A stretch of 64,000 nt of DNA from NCBI RefSeq assembly GCF_022965805.1, contig NC_133110.1, positions 32,798,790-32,862,789 of the forward strand. Reading direction: 5' to 3'. The position numbers and the translations under genes were made by a program. A model generated the notes under the pieces. That model did not search any database. It saw only the letters and a program-made list of their open reading frames with translations, and was not told where the DNA came from. Shown here piece by piece: positions 21,792 to 35,600 of this stretch (positions are counted from its first letter, which is position 1; every line of letters begins with the position of its first letter). This DNA is from Primulina eburnea. Taxonomy: Eukaryota; Streptophyta; Magnoliopsida; Lamiales; Gesneriaceae.

Positions 21792-23938
21792 GTTAATCAG
21801 TCAGACAGTCGGAAAATGAAGCCTAGAGATGGCCGTCTCGGCGTCTCCTGTCCCCCTCCCGGTGGGGAATCCGCTCCCGGGGAAGAGGTCTTTCTTGCTT
21901 TAAAGCTTGAATTAGAGCGCTACACTCCCCTCTCACGTGATGACTGGTCCATCCGTTTTAAACAACTCTAAATGAAAGGAGCCAAGCCACCACAGCCTCT
22001 TCAATGGTTGTGGAGAAGGACTTTCCGTCCTCCCCTTTCTGCTTGAGTGGCCCTTGTCGAACCGCTCGTGTCCACTATACACAATTGGCAAGGCCACTTC
22101 CTTATAGAATTCTTTGGCGCGAGGAGAGTTCTTATCTATGTTGCATGGATACGGGTACGAGTATCGTATCGAATACGATACGGATACGGCGACGCGTCAA
22201 ATTTTGAAAATATAAGACACGATACGGCTAGGATACGACAATCATTAAAATATATATAACTATAATATATAAATTTAGTATTGAAAAGTAAAAATTATAG
22301 AGATAGATGTAATATTTCATTAATCATAATATCTTAAGTACAAAATATTAAATACAAAATCCATCTTAAGCAAGTAAAAAGAAATCAAATATCCATATCG
22401 ATTGAATTGAGAGCCGCTTGAGCAGAAATGGAATGAAAGAGATGAACAAATGTATTTAGGGATTTAAAAGCCCAGCCCAATTTTTTTAAAATTATTTTCC
22501 TTTAAGTCCCTAGAAATTTATTTTTTTAATTAGCCCCTAAAACTTTTAAATATTTGCAATTTTGCCCAAACGTATCCGAAAAACGTATCAACGCCATATC
22601 CATGGCGTGTCCTCGCCGTGTCCAAAACGTATACGGCTGGTCAACCCTAAACAAAGTCAACGATACGGATTTTGAGGTATCCGAAATGCGTATCTGCGTG
22701 TCGTATCCGTATCCGTATCCGTGTCGTATAAGTATTCAATACTTCAAAAAAAAAATTCAAGGTATCCGTGCTACATAGGTTCTTACTTATCTCATATCGA
22801 CTGAATTAAGTCTTTGAGAGTTGTATATAGAATTGGACAATCTTCCACCTTACTAGCTTTTGGAGCGGGGTTAGATGATAACACAATTGTAACTTTCATT
22901 TAGACTTCACCAATAGAGTTCTCCATTTTAATTATATAGTATAAGTATAGAACTAAAAGTATAGATAATTAATTTAGTAAATAAACAATTCAAACTCACA
23001 CTTTTAAAATAAACAAATATAGATAAATATTGATTAATTAAGGGGCACTCTATCGAGATTGGAAAAATTACAAAATCTGGTGTCCAAGTAAGACAGTTTC
23101 TTCAGCACGAGAACTTTACAAGCAACGGGGGGCTAAATTCTTGCAGCGGCTAAAAAGATGAGAAAATAATTAATCCAATTCATCACTCGCTCCTTCACCA
23201 CCATATTAGTCAACCTCTAATATATCTTCATCCATCACTTCTAAAACATAGAAATTAGTTTCTTTGATAAGAATGTCATCCCGAGCTTTCAATTTTGAGA
23301 GGGAAAAAAAAGATTTAAATCAACAAGTATAGTGTTGAAGAAAAAACTTAAGGAAAAATGTGGAAGAAAAGAAAAAGGATGGGGATGCCGAGAATGAACT
23401 CTCCACTCTGTAGGGTTTAGAACTCGAAGCCCGGAAGTGGAAGAAAGAATTCGAAGTGAAATTGAAATTCTTCTCAGAACGAATTTTATTTTAACGGGGA
23501 TAACATAAAGTAATTTCAAATAGGAAATAAAGCTAATATATATGTAACGAATACTATAATAAAAATGTAAAAAGATATGACATATACCGGTGTTTTTTTC
23601 GAGTAAGAATAACTTACAATTTTTTGTGATCTGCTATTTTTGGAGCCACTTGCTTGATATACATTGACCTCTTTTCAAGTGATAGAAGTCTTAAGTTTTC
23701 AACAAGTCGACGACAATCTAATTGGCAATTCGTGCACATTCCATTCTCAATTTGGAAAAGACCCTACAAACCTCATAATGTTAACTTGATTTACATAAGA
23801 AATAATAAGCAATCAGACATGGTTCTTTTTCAAACCTCGCGAAGAAATCTGCTGCTAGTTCGTGAGCGATATTCTTCAAAGCAATTCAAATTGCAAAAAA
23901 GGTCCTCAAAGAATTGAGGCGATTTTGAGTATTTATTC
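19884..23938 (-). CDS. ZRANB3: Helicase-nuclease gene, exons 19-23: Cys cluster, HNH nuclease and C-terminal tail
   Basis: Exons are 23836-23938, 23618-23763, 21111-21190, 20811-20986 and 19884-20273. Exon 20 carries CTNCQLDC. Exons 21-22 carry the HNH core: NAWHADHIIPVYKGGG with the catalytic Asp-His pair (about 1061-1062), the central Asn of LENMRTLC and the CVACH zinc-binding end. All HNH signature residues are present, so nuclease activity is plausible. Exon 23 adds a 129-residue tail containing IPGSAYSGANV and ends with DEKS before the stop at 19884-19886. Exon 20 to exon 21 spans a 2.4-kb intron with a hAT-like insertion. Confidence 0.85.
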
Positions 23939-26098
23939 CTGCAACCAAGAACTGATCAGAACCTCATTCCATGTTTCGCCAACAAAAGAAAAAGCGAACC
24001 AGACCTACTTGCAAGGAGTCTGACACAACTTGCAGAGTGGTTCATCCATGTTGGACCAACCCTGCGTATAAAGTTGCTCTTTCTGGCCATTACCACTAGA
24101 GAGATTAACTTTTCTCCGGGACGCATTTGAGGGTAACGAATGGCTGATCTCATCCATAGGTGTTTTACGCCTTCTACTTCCGCCTCTCAATAGTCCCTGA
24201 GAAATGAAAAACAATAATGAAACAAACATTACCACATAGCACGCACACAATTGAATGGCAATAACTTGATGGTAAGACATCTAAGATAAGTTCTACGATC
24301 TACATACATACCTCATCATTATGATTAATGCTTTCGTTTAAATAACATAATTCACAAGACAGTGGGAGTTGTAAGGGCTTGTTGATCAATTTCTTCTTCT
24401 CAATAGGCCTCAGCTTCTTCCATTCGTTAATGAATTCCAGAAGAGCTCCTCTGTACAGTGAATCATCCTTGATAGATTTATCAGAGATTTTATCAACATC
24501 ATTTGCAAGTGGGCGGCACTCAACTTCCTCTGGCCGGAAATTTTCAAAAATTGGCCTTGGTCTAGAGTCTGCTCCTGCGATGCAAGAATACAAGTGGATC
24601 CTTCCAGTATACTTGCTAACCTGAACAGATAAAAACTTCAAGAAGAAACAAAAGCTTCTATAAATCTACAATATGTGTTTGTGTGCGAGTTTAAGTTACA
24701 TTGCCATCATTTTATTATGGACAATAAGCATTCCTCAACAAATGTCCTAGCTAAGGAACTTATAAGTTGAAACATGTAAATAACATGATCGATGAATAAA
24801 CTAACCTCTGCTAATAGTCCACCTAAAATTCAAACTTTGCTATCCATATGTGTGTGGGAAAAAAATTGTTACTATGAAGGTTTAAGGTTTACCTAGTAAC
24901 AGGTCATCAGTCAAACTCTCACATAAATGTATGCTAAAAAAGTGAAATGCAATGGTATTCACCTCCAGAGAGCAGTTAGGAACTCAGTATTCCCATACTG
25001 TCGAATAATGAGCATTCGGCTAACATGCTTTCAAAAGGGACTCAACAATCATTACATCCAAGTTCGGAATGGACAAGATTCATTCTCGTGCTTGAGAGGG
25101 AGAATCGTAAACATGAATCCTAACAGATATTCTGTTTTAAGTAGATTTTCTTTATTGGTTGAGAGATTTTTTTAGCTGTGTAGTGAGAAAAGATTGTTGC
25201 AAATTTTCTACATAGAATATAGATAAGCTACTTCCACCATATATATACTATTATACTTCTTTGGAATGATAAAAATATAAGTTTTTCCCTTAAAAGATCT
25301 TCACATCTATAACATCCAGTGAAGCAAAACTCCGTAAATTACCTCAAAACGGAGAGCAGTTGATTGGATAGAACTATTAGCTCCAATATCGACTTCATTG
25401 ATGCATCCAGCGTTAGTTAACGTGGTTTCATTGAACAAACCTTCAACCTAGAATCCGCGTTGGATAAACTCAAGCAATCATTACAAAAGTGATTAAATCA
25501 CAAAATTCTTAAGCAATAGACGATGTTAAATAGATGATCCCAATGAAAAGAGAACAAGGAACATATAGTCAAGAGCTAGGTTTGAAGAAAATCCAATTAA
25601 GAAGCCAACAATGAACTACCTCATAACAATGCTTGTCCCTAATTGATGAAATAGCAGTGTGATATTGTTCACCACCACACTTATCCACGGGTACATGCAA
25701 GTCACTGGATGCCTTTTCAGACTGTGAATCTTGATCAGTGCAAGCAGTATGGGATTTCATGATCTTTTCTACAGGTCTATCCTCATTTTCTATCTTCCCA
25801 GGCATTAATTGCTTGCTTTTCTCACTTGTTTTACAGGCAGTCTCAAGATAAGAAACACTCTCAACCTGTGTAACAAGGACACAAATAAAGCTTGGATGTA
25901 TAGAGCTCCTCAAACTTCAAAGACAGAACTGAGGGGGCAAAACGCAGATTTAAAAAATTAAGTACAAGCCTTTCCATGTAGAGGTCCAAAAGGAAATTAA
26001 GATCATGATATCCGTATCATATACAGATATGTCCAACAAATAGCCTTGTAAATATTAAAAATAACGGAATAAAGAAAGAAATGAAATGGAAAGAAGAA

Positions 26099-26130
<32 letters not shown>

Positions 26131-26647
26131 AGTAGTAGTAGAGAAAAGGTCCTGATCTAAGCCAAATATTGGAGTAAAGCATCATCCACAAGATTAATAC
26201 TGAAGTCCGCCACAGAGTTTGTAAGAGTCCAGAAAAACAGTTCACAACTATGCAGGTTCCAAGCAAAAACAAATTTGTATTTAATAACTGATAATGTTTC
26301 ATTGTTTCTGCAGTCCTCTTGCAGATTTGCATATCTTACTCAACAAACAAAAAATCTGAAAACAAAGGCTTGGGTTATCTAGAAATAACAAATTTGATTT
26401 TTCACATAAAGCTACTGATCATAGTTTAATTCAGGTAAACTCCCTCCTGCTAATTGATATAATTCAATTATGTAAATTGAATTACCAGTCTACTTTTCTG
26501 GTCAAATCTCACTAAAACAATTGAGTAACCCTTTAAAAATTACATTCAGAAAAGCAGCTATGACATAACTGCATACATGAGTGCTTGTAAATAATGATCA
26601 AATGTATAAATTATGTTTGTATATAATGATCAAATGTATAAATTATG

Positions 26648-26691
<44 letters not shown>

Positions 26692-29600
26692 CCTCTATTT
26701 CCTGTATTGCATCATGTTTCCCATTCACAATAGATGAAACTCTAAGTAAACTTGTATTCAACCGCTGCCAATGTAACTCATCAGAAGTATCCTGAAGGAT
26801 GAAAAGAATAAAACATAGAGAAAATAGTTTAAAAGCTGCACATTCCATTCTGGAGTAAATGCAGGAGCAGAGGAAACAAAAAATTTTCTGAGGCACCTTT
26901 GCACAGAAAATGTATATGTTCACCAATCTCTTTTGCCCATGTCTATGAGCTCGATCTTCAGCCTTCAGACATTTGAATGATTACCATAAGCATCATGAAA
27001 TAACTAATTGACTAAGTTTTTGTAGAATGCATCTCTATGTGATTCAAATATTACAACTTAAAACTTGTGTGTGGAGCTACCTTGAAACAGGCAACATAAA
27101 CTTCTCATTAAATAAACCAAAGCACTGGTATAGTGCAATATAGACAATAAACATAATGACCTACACAAGGAGAAATAGAAATTTTGAAACATCTATATTA
27201 TCCCCTCCACCAAAATGACAGCAAAAGATAAAAAATGAACAAAATTTCCTGTGCAAAAAACTATGACTATTTGAATGCATAGGGAGGTTGGATCAAATAT
27301 GAATCATTGCTATTCAAGATCCATGTTTCATAAGAGTAACTGATTGATCCAAACACGATGTTTGATCGTCTCACAAAAAAGTTCCAGATTAATATTTAAA
27401 ATAAAGTGCCAATAATATGTTGAAATAAAAAAATTCATGATTTACTGAATAAAATCATGGTTAATAGAATTCATAATTCACTGCTCTTTTAAGAAATTAA
27501 GGACTTTAAAGAAAAATGAATCTAGACAAACAGATAACTCCTCAATTAAATTTGGTAATAACCATAGTTGGATTTATATAACGTTCATGGACTTCTTAGG
27601 AGGAGGGTGCAGAAATTAGACAGTCGAAGGCACCTGTTGAATTTCACCGGGTCTTGTCGGCAATTCCAAGAACACGACATTGTCAGCTGATGTTAGGTTA
27701 AGTCCGGAGCCTCCAGCACGAATGCCAACTAATGCAATTTTAACCTATCAAAATTCAAGCAAATTTGTTGTCACTAGGTGAACTGAAAGAACTCAATCTA
27801 TAGAACGGGAGTTGCAGCATATATTTTACTGGCTCTTTCATGAATTCACTTCATTAGTCCTTCAGCCAAGTCAGCAAAGAAGTGAATGAACTAGGAAACC
27901 ATAAAAATATCACATCAAAGTTGGTTAGGGATCAGATAAGTTGCTATTTTACTTTCGGATCTAAATTCTATTCGGCATATATTATGGGATACGGTCCCAT
28001 GATTTCAAGAAATATTCCAATAAGTCTTTTAATTCTTATTTTAAGGCACATCTATTTTGTTCCCTCTTGCTGTCATCTTTGCAGGTCAAAGCCAGATATC
28101 CAAACAGTATGATTGAGTTCATTGGAATGAATTCCAATGATGCCAACATTATACCACCCATGCCATCGGAGCCTTGCAGCAGTTACTTATCCCTCAGTCC
28201 AAACTCACCATGTTCAAATACTTCATTCATTTTAAGTTCACAGATTAAATGGACTAGGCTTTTGAGATTGGCATCAGGAAGTTTGATTCCACACGCTTAC
28301 TTTGAGATTGGTATCAGGAAGGTAAATTTCGTATGCTTAAAATAGCATGAGTCATTCGTGTATTCCTTATATTTATGTACTTAAATTTCCATTTTGTGTA
28401 TGAACAATGATCATTCGCATAAGTTTAAGCATTGAAATTATATGCAAAGCATATACATGCGTATAGAAGTATAGATCAGATACTCAGATATGTCATTCAT
28501 AGTTCCTACTTTATGAATTGTTGATTAGCCTTCCATGTGATGAAGGCTAGAGACCTTTTGGTTTCAAGCTGAACACTTCAATTCATATGCATGTCTTCAA
28601 TTCAATTTAGTCCAATGGATATAATTTTTTATTTACATTTATTGTAATCGATATTTTGTAGTATCTATATTAGATATAGGCATATAGCTTTGAATTTAAA
28701 TTTATTGTGCTGCATGTGAGAGATTTCTTCCACCCATTTTGGACATTTGTTCATAATTCTGTGCCTCATATATAAATCTCAAAATCTTTTCGTACAACTC
28801 TCTTATACTTTATTTAAAATTTGGCCAAAAGTTATGCCATTGATAATGGGATTACAGTTTAAATTCAACAGGAATATAACATCAAAATTTCTAAAGCACA
28901 ATTCAGTTTTAATAATCATCAGGAAAGCAAAACCAAATTTAGGAAGTGTATCACAAGCATAAAACTGGAATCTAAGATATGGAAGGAGCAGTGTTGAAGA
29001 GAACAAAAAAACCTCTTTTGACAACTGAAAGGAGTGAATAGCTGCCTGCCTGTCGCCACCAGTTATTGTGCAATCAATGCGAACAAATTGAATTCCTTTC
29101 TCGCATATAAACGCCTGTGTATCAGACATCAGAAAGAACATCCATATTATATATTCAAATAAAATATCATACAAATAAGCCAGCAAATAAAGTATATTTA
29201 TTGTAAAACCACCAGGTAATGGCAAATGCGGAACCCAATGGAACAAACACAGAAAAATTGTTCTACTGTGCTGTTCACATGAAGATTGAGAATCAATGAG
29301 AGAGAGAACCTGCATGTTAGACAATTCATAAAGCCACCAACTTTCAGGCTTGATAAATGATCAAAAAAACAATCAAAATAATGAAATGCGTATGTATCAT
29401 ACTACAACCAGAAACATTTTTTAACATAATAAACGCAACACTTAGACAATTTACAATATTAAATGTAAAACAACCCAAGACCATCTCAACACTGACTTAT
29501 TATGGTGATACTATAAAAATTCGTAGTCCATACATGCAAAACTAATCCGCGTATCCTAAAGTATTCACTCACGTGTCCAAATACTAGTAAAACCTATCCA

Positions 29601-32600
29601 ACATTTGTGTTATTGTAAAATAAGTGCCAAAATACTGATAATGAATCAAATATTTTCATATATGAAACTAAGGATGCTTTCGAGCTTTGCAGATATAGAG
29701 GAGACCATGAGGGTTTGGTGGGTGCAAAAGGTCCTCCTCTACTTAATGATCAGAAGCAGTCTTAAACCACCAGGGTACCAACTAAAAAATTTTAAGAAAT
29801 AGCAAAATAGACAGAAAACTAGAGAATAATTTAAAATTGTCTCAGCCACTAATAGAATGACACAAAAGACTCGAACTGGGTAAAAATTCCAACTTACAAG
29901 AAGCATATAAAAAGGAAAAACGTAACATACTCCACAAGTATCAAAAGCGACATGAATTACAGGAAGCAGATAATAACAAATTATTTTTCAAGTACAAAAG
30001 CATAGCTGACGTATCGAGCAAAAAACTCACAGGCACAACTTCTCAAAATTAGAAAGTAAGAAATCTCACCTGCACTCCATCGAGCACCTTATGATGAAAA
30101 GCAAATATTATCATTTTGTGAGAACTCGAACTTCCTTCATTATTTTCCACTTCATCTAACTCAGTCATGATTGGATGTAGAGACAGCCACTCAAAGAATC
30201 CAGGTAGTTTGGCAATACCTAGTGCTGAGAGCTTCGTAGACAAAATTTTATTCATTTCACTATCTGCGTAGACATGGGTTTCATTTAAATGCATAAACTA
30301 CTGAAACATATCTGAAGTGAAATATAATTCAACACATTCCCAGAACTCAGTTCGTTATCAGTGTTTTCATTTTTGCTATCCATAAAATATCCGAACGAGA
30401 CTGAGAGTGGAGATCACAAAAGCTTGACAAGTTTCAGCATATTCCACTGTTAAGTCATTCATGAGAGATTAGGAGCATAATGAAGCATCTAGAGTATTCT
30501 GCCGATTTACAACCACTCCTGTCTTGGATTGTTGAAATTTTAAGTTGTGACTGTGGGGCAACAAAATTCATTATAATCTTGTCGACTGTCATACTGATAT
30601 CATGATATCAGCATGTCAGAAGCTAGTTAAATTTAAAATCACAAAGCTCTGATTAAGGAATCTTACACGGATTATTTGAAATTAGATTTTTTCTTCAAAA
30701 ATCGTACCAACAAACTAAATAAATTAGTGTACCCGAGCTTCATTTCCAGTTCAGGAGAGAAAAGCACCATAAAGCCACCGAGGTTGGCAAAAATAAATAC
30801 TCAGTTACACAGTTTGAAGAACATTTTTCATGATTGTGGACTCATATATCATGTCGAAACTATAAAATTTATCACAGTCATGCCTGAAATCTCTCAAAAG
30901 ATTATCAGAAATATAGAGCTCGGCATACTAACTCAAATAAGAAAAATGAATAAAACAACAAAGTAAATCCAAAATAGCTGAGCAGGAACACTAGTTCACA
31001 AAAATTCATGTTGACATTATGGTTAATGGACCCACATAATTGGACCAAGACAAACACAGATATCAGATGAGAAGACAAGTTCAAATTAACTTCCAAAAAC
31101 AGAATATTTTGCCTAGGGTCAATAACACAACCCAATAATTGTTGATTGCAGGAAAGAACAAACTATAAGCAAAATATTATCTTAATTTTCAACATTGATT
31201 TAATCACCTACAATTCGACAGCCAATCTCATTAGCCAGGTTCTGACCAAAAAAAATTTAAATTGAAAAGGCATCAATCAATACCTTGATCTTCATCAGAT
31301 ATGTCAGGCAGTGCATTTTCAACAACACTATCTGCAGAAACATTAACATCTTCCAGCCCTAAAGTTGCCATTGCCAAACTAATATCTGATCTTTTCAAAA
31401 TTAATTTTATAATTTGTCGGCGTTTGGGAGGTAACTGCAGCAAAACATGCTCCTTTAAGCGCCTTATCTGTAGCGTAGTCGCAAAAGAAACAAATATTAG
31501 AAGAGTATGTTATATTGCAAAGAATAGCAGAAAAAATATTAAAATTTGTATGAATAGATTGTATCCAAAATCCAAATTACCCATCACTAAATTTGATTGC
31601 CCATTTTATCGATTAAATTTGTAAATTTAAGTCAGTCATCTATACTTTGAAAACACCAAAAAACTGGATATTCTTTAGCGTTGTGTGTAAATTCTATTGC
31701 ACAAATAGGAAAAATACCAAAAATTAATATTGTTTCATATAGCTAGAATCCATATGCTAACTCTTCCGTGTTGGAGGGAGACTTATCGGTTTTTTAGGAT
31801 TCCATAATGCTTGGATTTTAATATGATTATTTCCTTCCAGCATTCCGCATTTCAATCATAGTAAGATTTTCACCTCCAATTTATTACACATAAACAATAA
31901 AACTATTTCTCCATATATTATCTACTTCTAACGTATGAAAAACGAAGAAAACTTTAACCAACTGAAAGTCTCATATTACCTATTCTTGATTTGACAAAAA
32001 AAAAGAGTCAAAAGACCGATTATAAATTTAATTTAACCCCGTGAAACTGGTGGTAATATTTATTGTACATAAAAGTAACTTCAGCTAGCTACAGAAACCA
32101 CGATGCTGAAGGCCCCATATGATATAGATTTATTAGATCAAGCGCTAGTTATTTTACTAAAAACTAAAACAAATAAAAAAATTGCAATTCTAGTCTTTCC
32201 AACGCAAAAAAAAATGTGAATAAATTTTTTATCTTTGTGCCACATAGACAGAGACGTGTAGATACAGGAATAATTGTTGCTTCCCAGCACTACTACTCAA
32301 AATAATTGCAGTGTAGAATAAGATAATTAGATATTATAGTAATATTTAATATTATCTTATATCATTGTTTTTATCGGAAACTAGAAACTTATTATAGTAA
32401 TAATGATTGAAATTGCAAAGCCAGTGGATGAGCAATCCACAGTCCATCCACTGATTAACTAACTAGAACAAGTTCATAAGTAAATAAAACATCAATCCCT
32501 AACTAGGTCGGATAAAAGTAAATGTTGAAACACCGACACACTAGTCGTCCATTTTGCTACTCTGAATCTTAGCTTCTCCCATAATTCCTCCACCGAGTCT

Positions 32601-35600
32601 TCTTTGTCGCTGAAAATTCTGTTGTTGCGCTCTATCCATGTCGTCCAAAAGGTGCAATGTACAATGATGTACCAGAAAAGTCTATTTCCCCTTTCAGTGA
32701 GGATTCCGTTCTCCATGACAAACATATCTCTAGAAGATTCTGGAAAAATCCACTCGAATCCCAGGTGTCGCATAACCTTGATCCAAATGTGTCTCGTGAA
32801 AGAACAATGTATCAGCAGATGGTCTTGATTTTCCTCACTTTGCTTGCATAAGCTGCACCACTGTGGGCATAGAACATTACTTGGTTGTCTCTTCAGTAAA
32901 CTGTCACATGTTTGCAATCTGCCCAAAGCCACAATCCAAGATCTTATATAATTCAGTTTTGATTTGATAAGATAATTTAACATTTTTAAATTAGATAGGG
33001 TAATATTTGATTTCTGATTCTTCGGAGTTTGTTGTAAGCCTTGTAGTCTATTTAAAAGGTGTATTGTGCCCTCATATTTTATGAAAAATATGTTTTTTTC
33101 ACTTATATATGGTATTAAAGCTCAGACGCATCGTTATGTGTTAGACTTCCCTAATAGGTCATTTGTTAACGTATTGCAAACTTCATGTTCCAGAAGTTCA
33201 TTCCTGAGTGTGAGGAAAGTGTGTTACTATATATGGACTTTGACAATCATACCTCCTTAAACTAGTTTTGAGGTTGAGTTGGGTCTAAGTCCATAATCTT
33301 ATCACCTTGAAACTCATCGAGCATAGATTGGCTCTAATAATAATTTTAACACCTACCATACACAGTATGGTTTGTAGACCTCATGGACAACATTAAAGCT
33401 TTTTATCATATGCTTTGAGACTAACATTTTTCTTATATCAAGCCAATGAATTGTTTTTGGGCAGCGTTATTAATTCGTCAACTACACTATATTCTCTTGT
33501 AATCATTTGCCAATTCAGTATCTAATATGTTGGAAACCAAATTTCGGAGTTTGACAAACTGAAGAAACTAACTGAATTATGAAGACAACTGAATAATTAG
33601 AACCAGCTGAACAAATGAAGAAAACTGATCAGTTGGAAACCGATCAGTTAATATACTCAGCCGCATAAGTTTCAGTCAAAACTGATCTCAACTGAATGGT
33701 TCTCGGGAAAGAACATTCAACCGACAAAATAACATAGTAAAAAGCAAGTGAATATGGAAAGCCGCACTTCAATCATTACAGCATAGAACAACGTATTTCG
33801 GCTACTGCAATTAAGACGCCGTATTACAATCAATGAAGAGAACATTGCCCAACAAATGATGAAGTGGCATTCAACGGATACTAGAATTCAAATACATATC
33901 AAAGATACCGTTGAAAGGAAAGTATAAATATAACTGAAGAACAGCAGAAGACAGATAGACGATCATTCAATCTTAAGCTTGCTGTTACTCTGTCAAAATC
34001 TCAGCTCACTTTCATTTGAATTACTCGTAGCAATCAAGGCTACAATCTGAGCTTATTAGCACTCTTTAAAAGTTGTTAAATTCAACTGTGCTAATATCAG
34101 TTACGTATTAAGAATATTGTGTAGAACTAAGAGTTTCAGTTTTGGCAGTTGTAAGTCCAAACTGAAGTGGGTCTGTACAAGTGTTGTACTTGATCAAAGC
34201 CTTTTAGTGAATATCCTATCCTTGTGATAGAAGGGGTGACGTAGGAGTAATTTAATTCTCCGAACATCCAGAAACAACTCTTGCATATTTCTTTCAGTTT
34301 CGTATTCTATCTTTCATTCAGTTATTTTCCGCAACTACTCTAGTTTAACCTAGCTTAACTGATTGTTATTGACCAACAAGATTCCGAGATTCAGTTTGTC
34401 ACCAAACTGAACTCAAATATTCGAAAAGACCAATTTTAATTGTAAGTGTTTATTCAACCCCCCCTTCTAAACACTCTTGTTACGATAACCGATCCTATCA
34501 AGATCCTTCACCTTCTTCATGTTTCTCCTACTAGTCACAATTTCAATTTAATATTGATTCCCACCACCACCACAACTTCTTAACCAGGGGTTACTAGACA
34601 TCTCTTCACCTTATGGTAGAGTGTTTGAGCAATTTCAGATATATAAACAATTTGACACCAAAAAAATAAATCTACACATATTCACACCATAGATACAAAT
34701 ACACATTTTCACGCACTAGACAATTCGACACAATTTCATTGTTGAGGCCATACTGTTGAATCAAAAGTGGAATTAGATTATTACGATAAAAGTTGTTAGT
34801 TTGAGTTTTCTAGTTAAAAGAAACTTACAAAGACTAGAAAACAAGTAGCCAAGTAATCTAAATGTGACACAAATGGCGCATTCTAGAAACCCCACTTTCT
34901 CTTTGGTTGAGTGATTGGCATGGGTATTTGGATTCTTTTTGGTGTTTAAAACTTTCATAAAAGTAGCATCTGCTTACGGAGTTGAATAGTCATTTTTTTA
35001 AAACAATTCTTGCAACAACCACCATCAACTATAATCTATATAGTGGTACAGTGAACTTATAAAAAAAATAGTTTTGAAAACTTGAAAATGAAAAAATCAA
35101 TTTCCAAAAGAGAAGTCATATTGCATTACCATGACACTTTCCTTCAGTAAAACATTCAATTCCTCCAAACGTATCCCCTTTGAAAAATCCTACAAAAAAT
35201 ATATTGATCTCAAAAATGTACTTAAAAATGTGATACAAATGAGTAAAAATAGTGAATACAATTTTGCCTCGAACAACATCATAGCCAGATAAAAGCTAGG
35301 TGAAGGCAAAATTAGACTGCCACTTGAAAGAAAAATAAACAGTTGTAACAGCAAGCCCAAAAGTTACCTGAAAAACATTTCCTTGGCTACCCTTGACAAA
35401 TTTAACAGAACAGTAAGTTTTTGCAAACTCATATTTGGTCTGCCCAAGCAAACCTGGCCTGCAGTAATTATAAAGCATTACCAACAGGCTAGAAACGTCA
35501 AAAACTATCCACTGCATAAGAAATGCTTCAGAACTTACCATAACATGTTTACCTGATGAAAAATGTCATAAGGCCTATTATCACCTAGGAAAACAATAAT

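Noticed and set aside
28080..28345. Plus-strand frame with protein-like phrases in intron 11
   Set aside because: Two overlapping frames look equally plausible, no family is recognised, and a small tandem duplication (CTTTGAGATTGG...) explains part of it.
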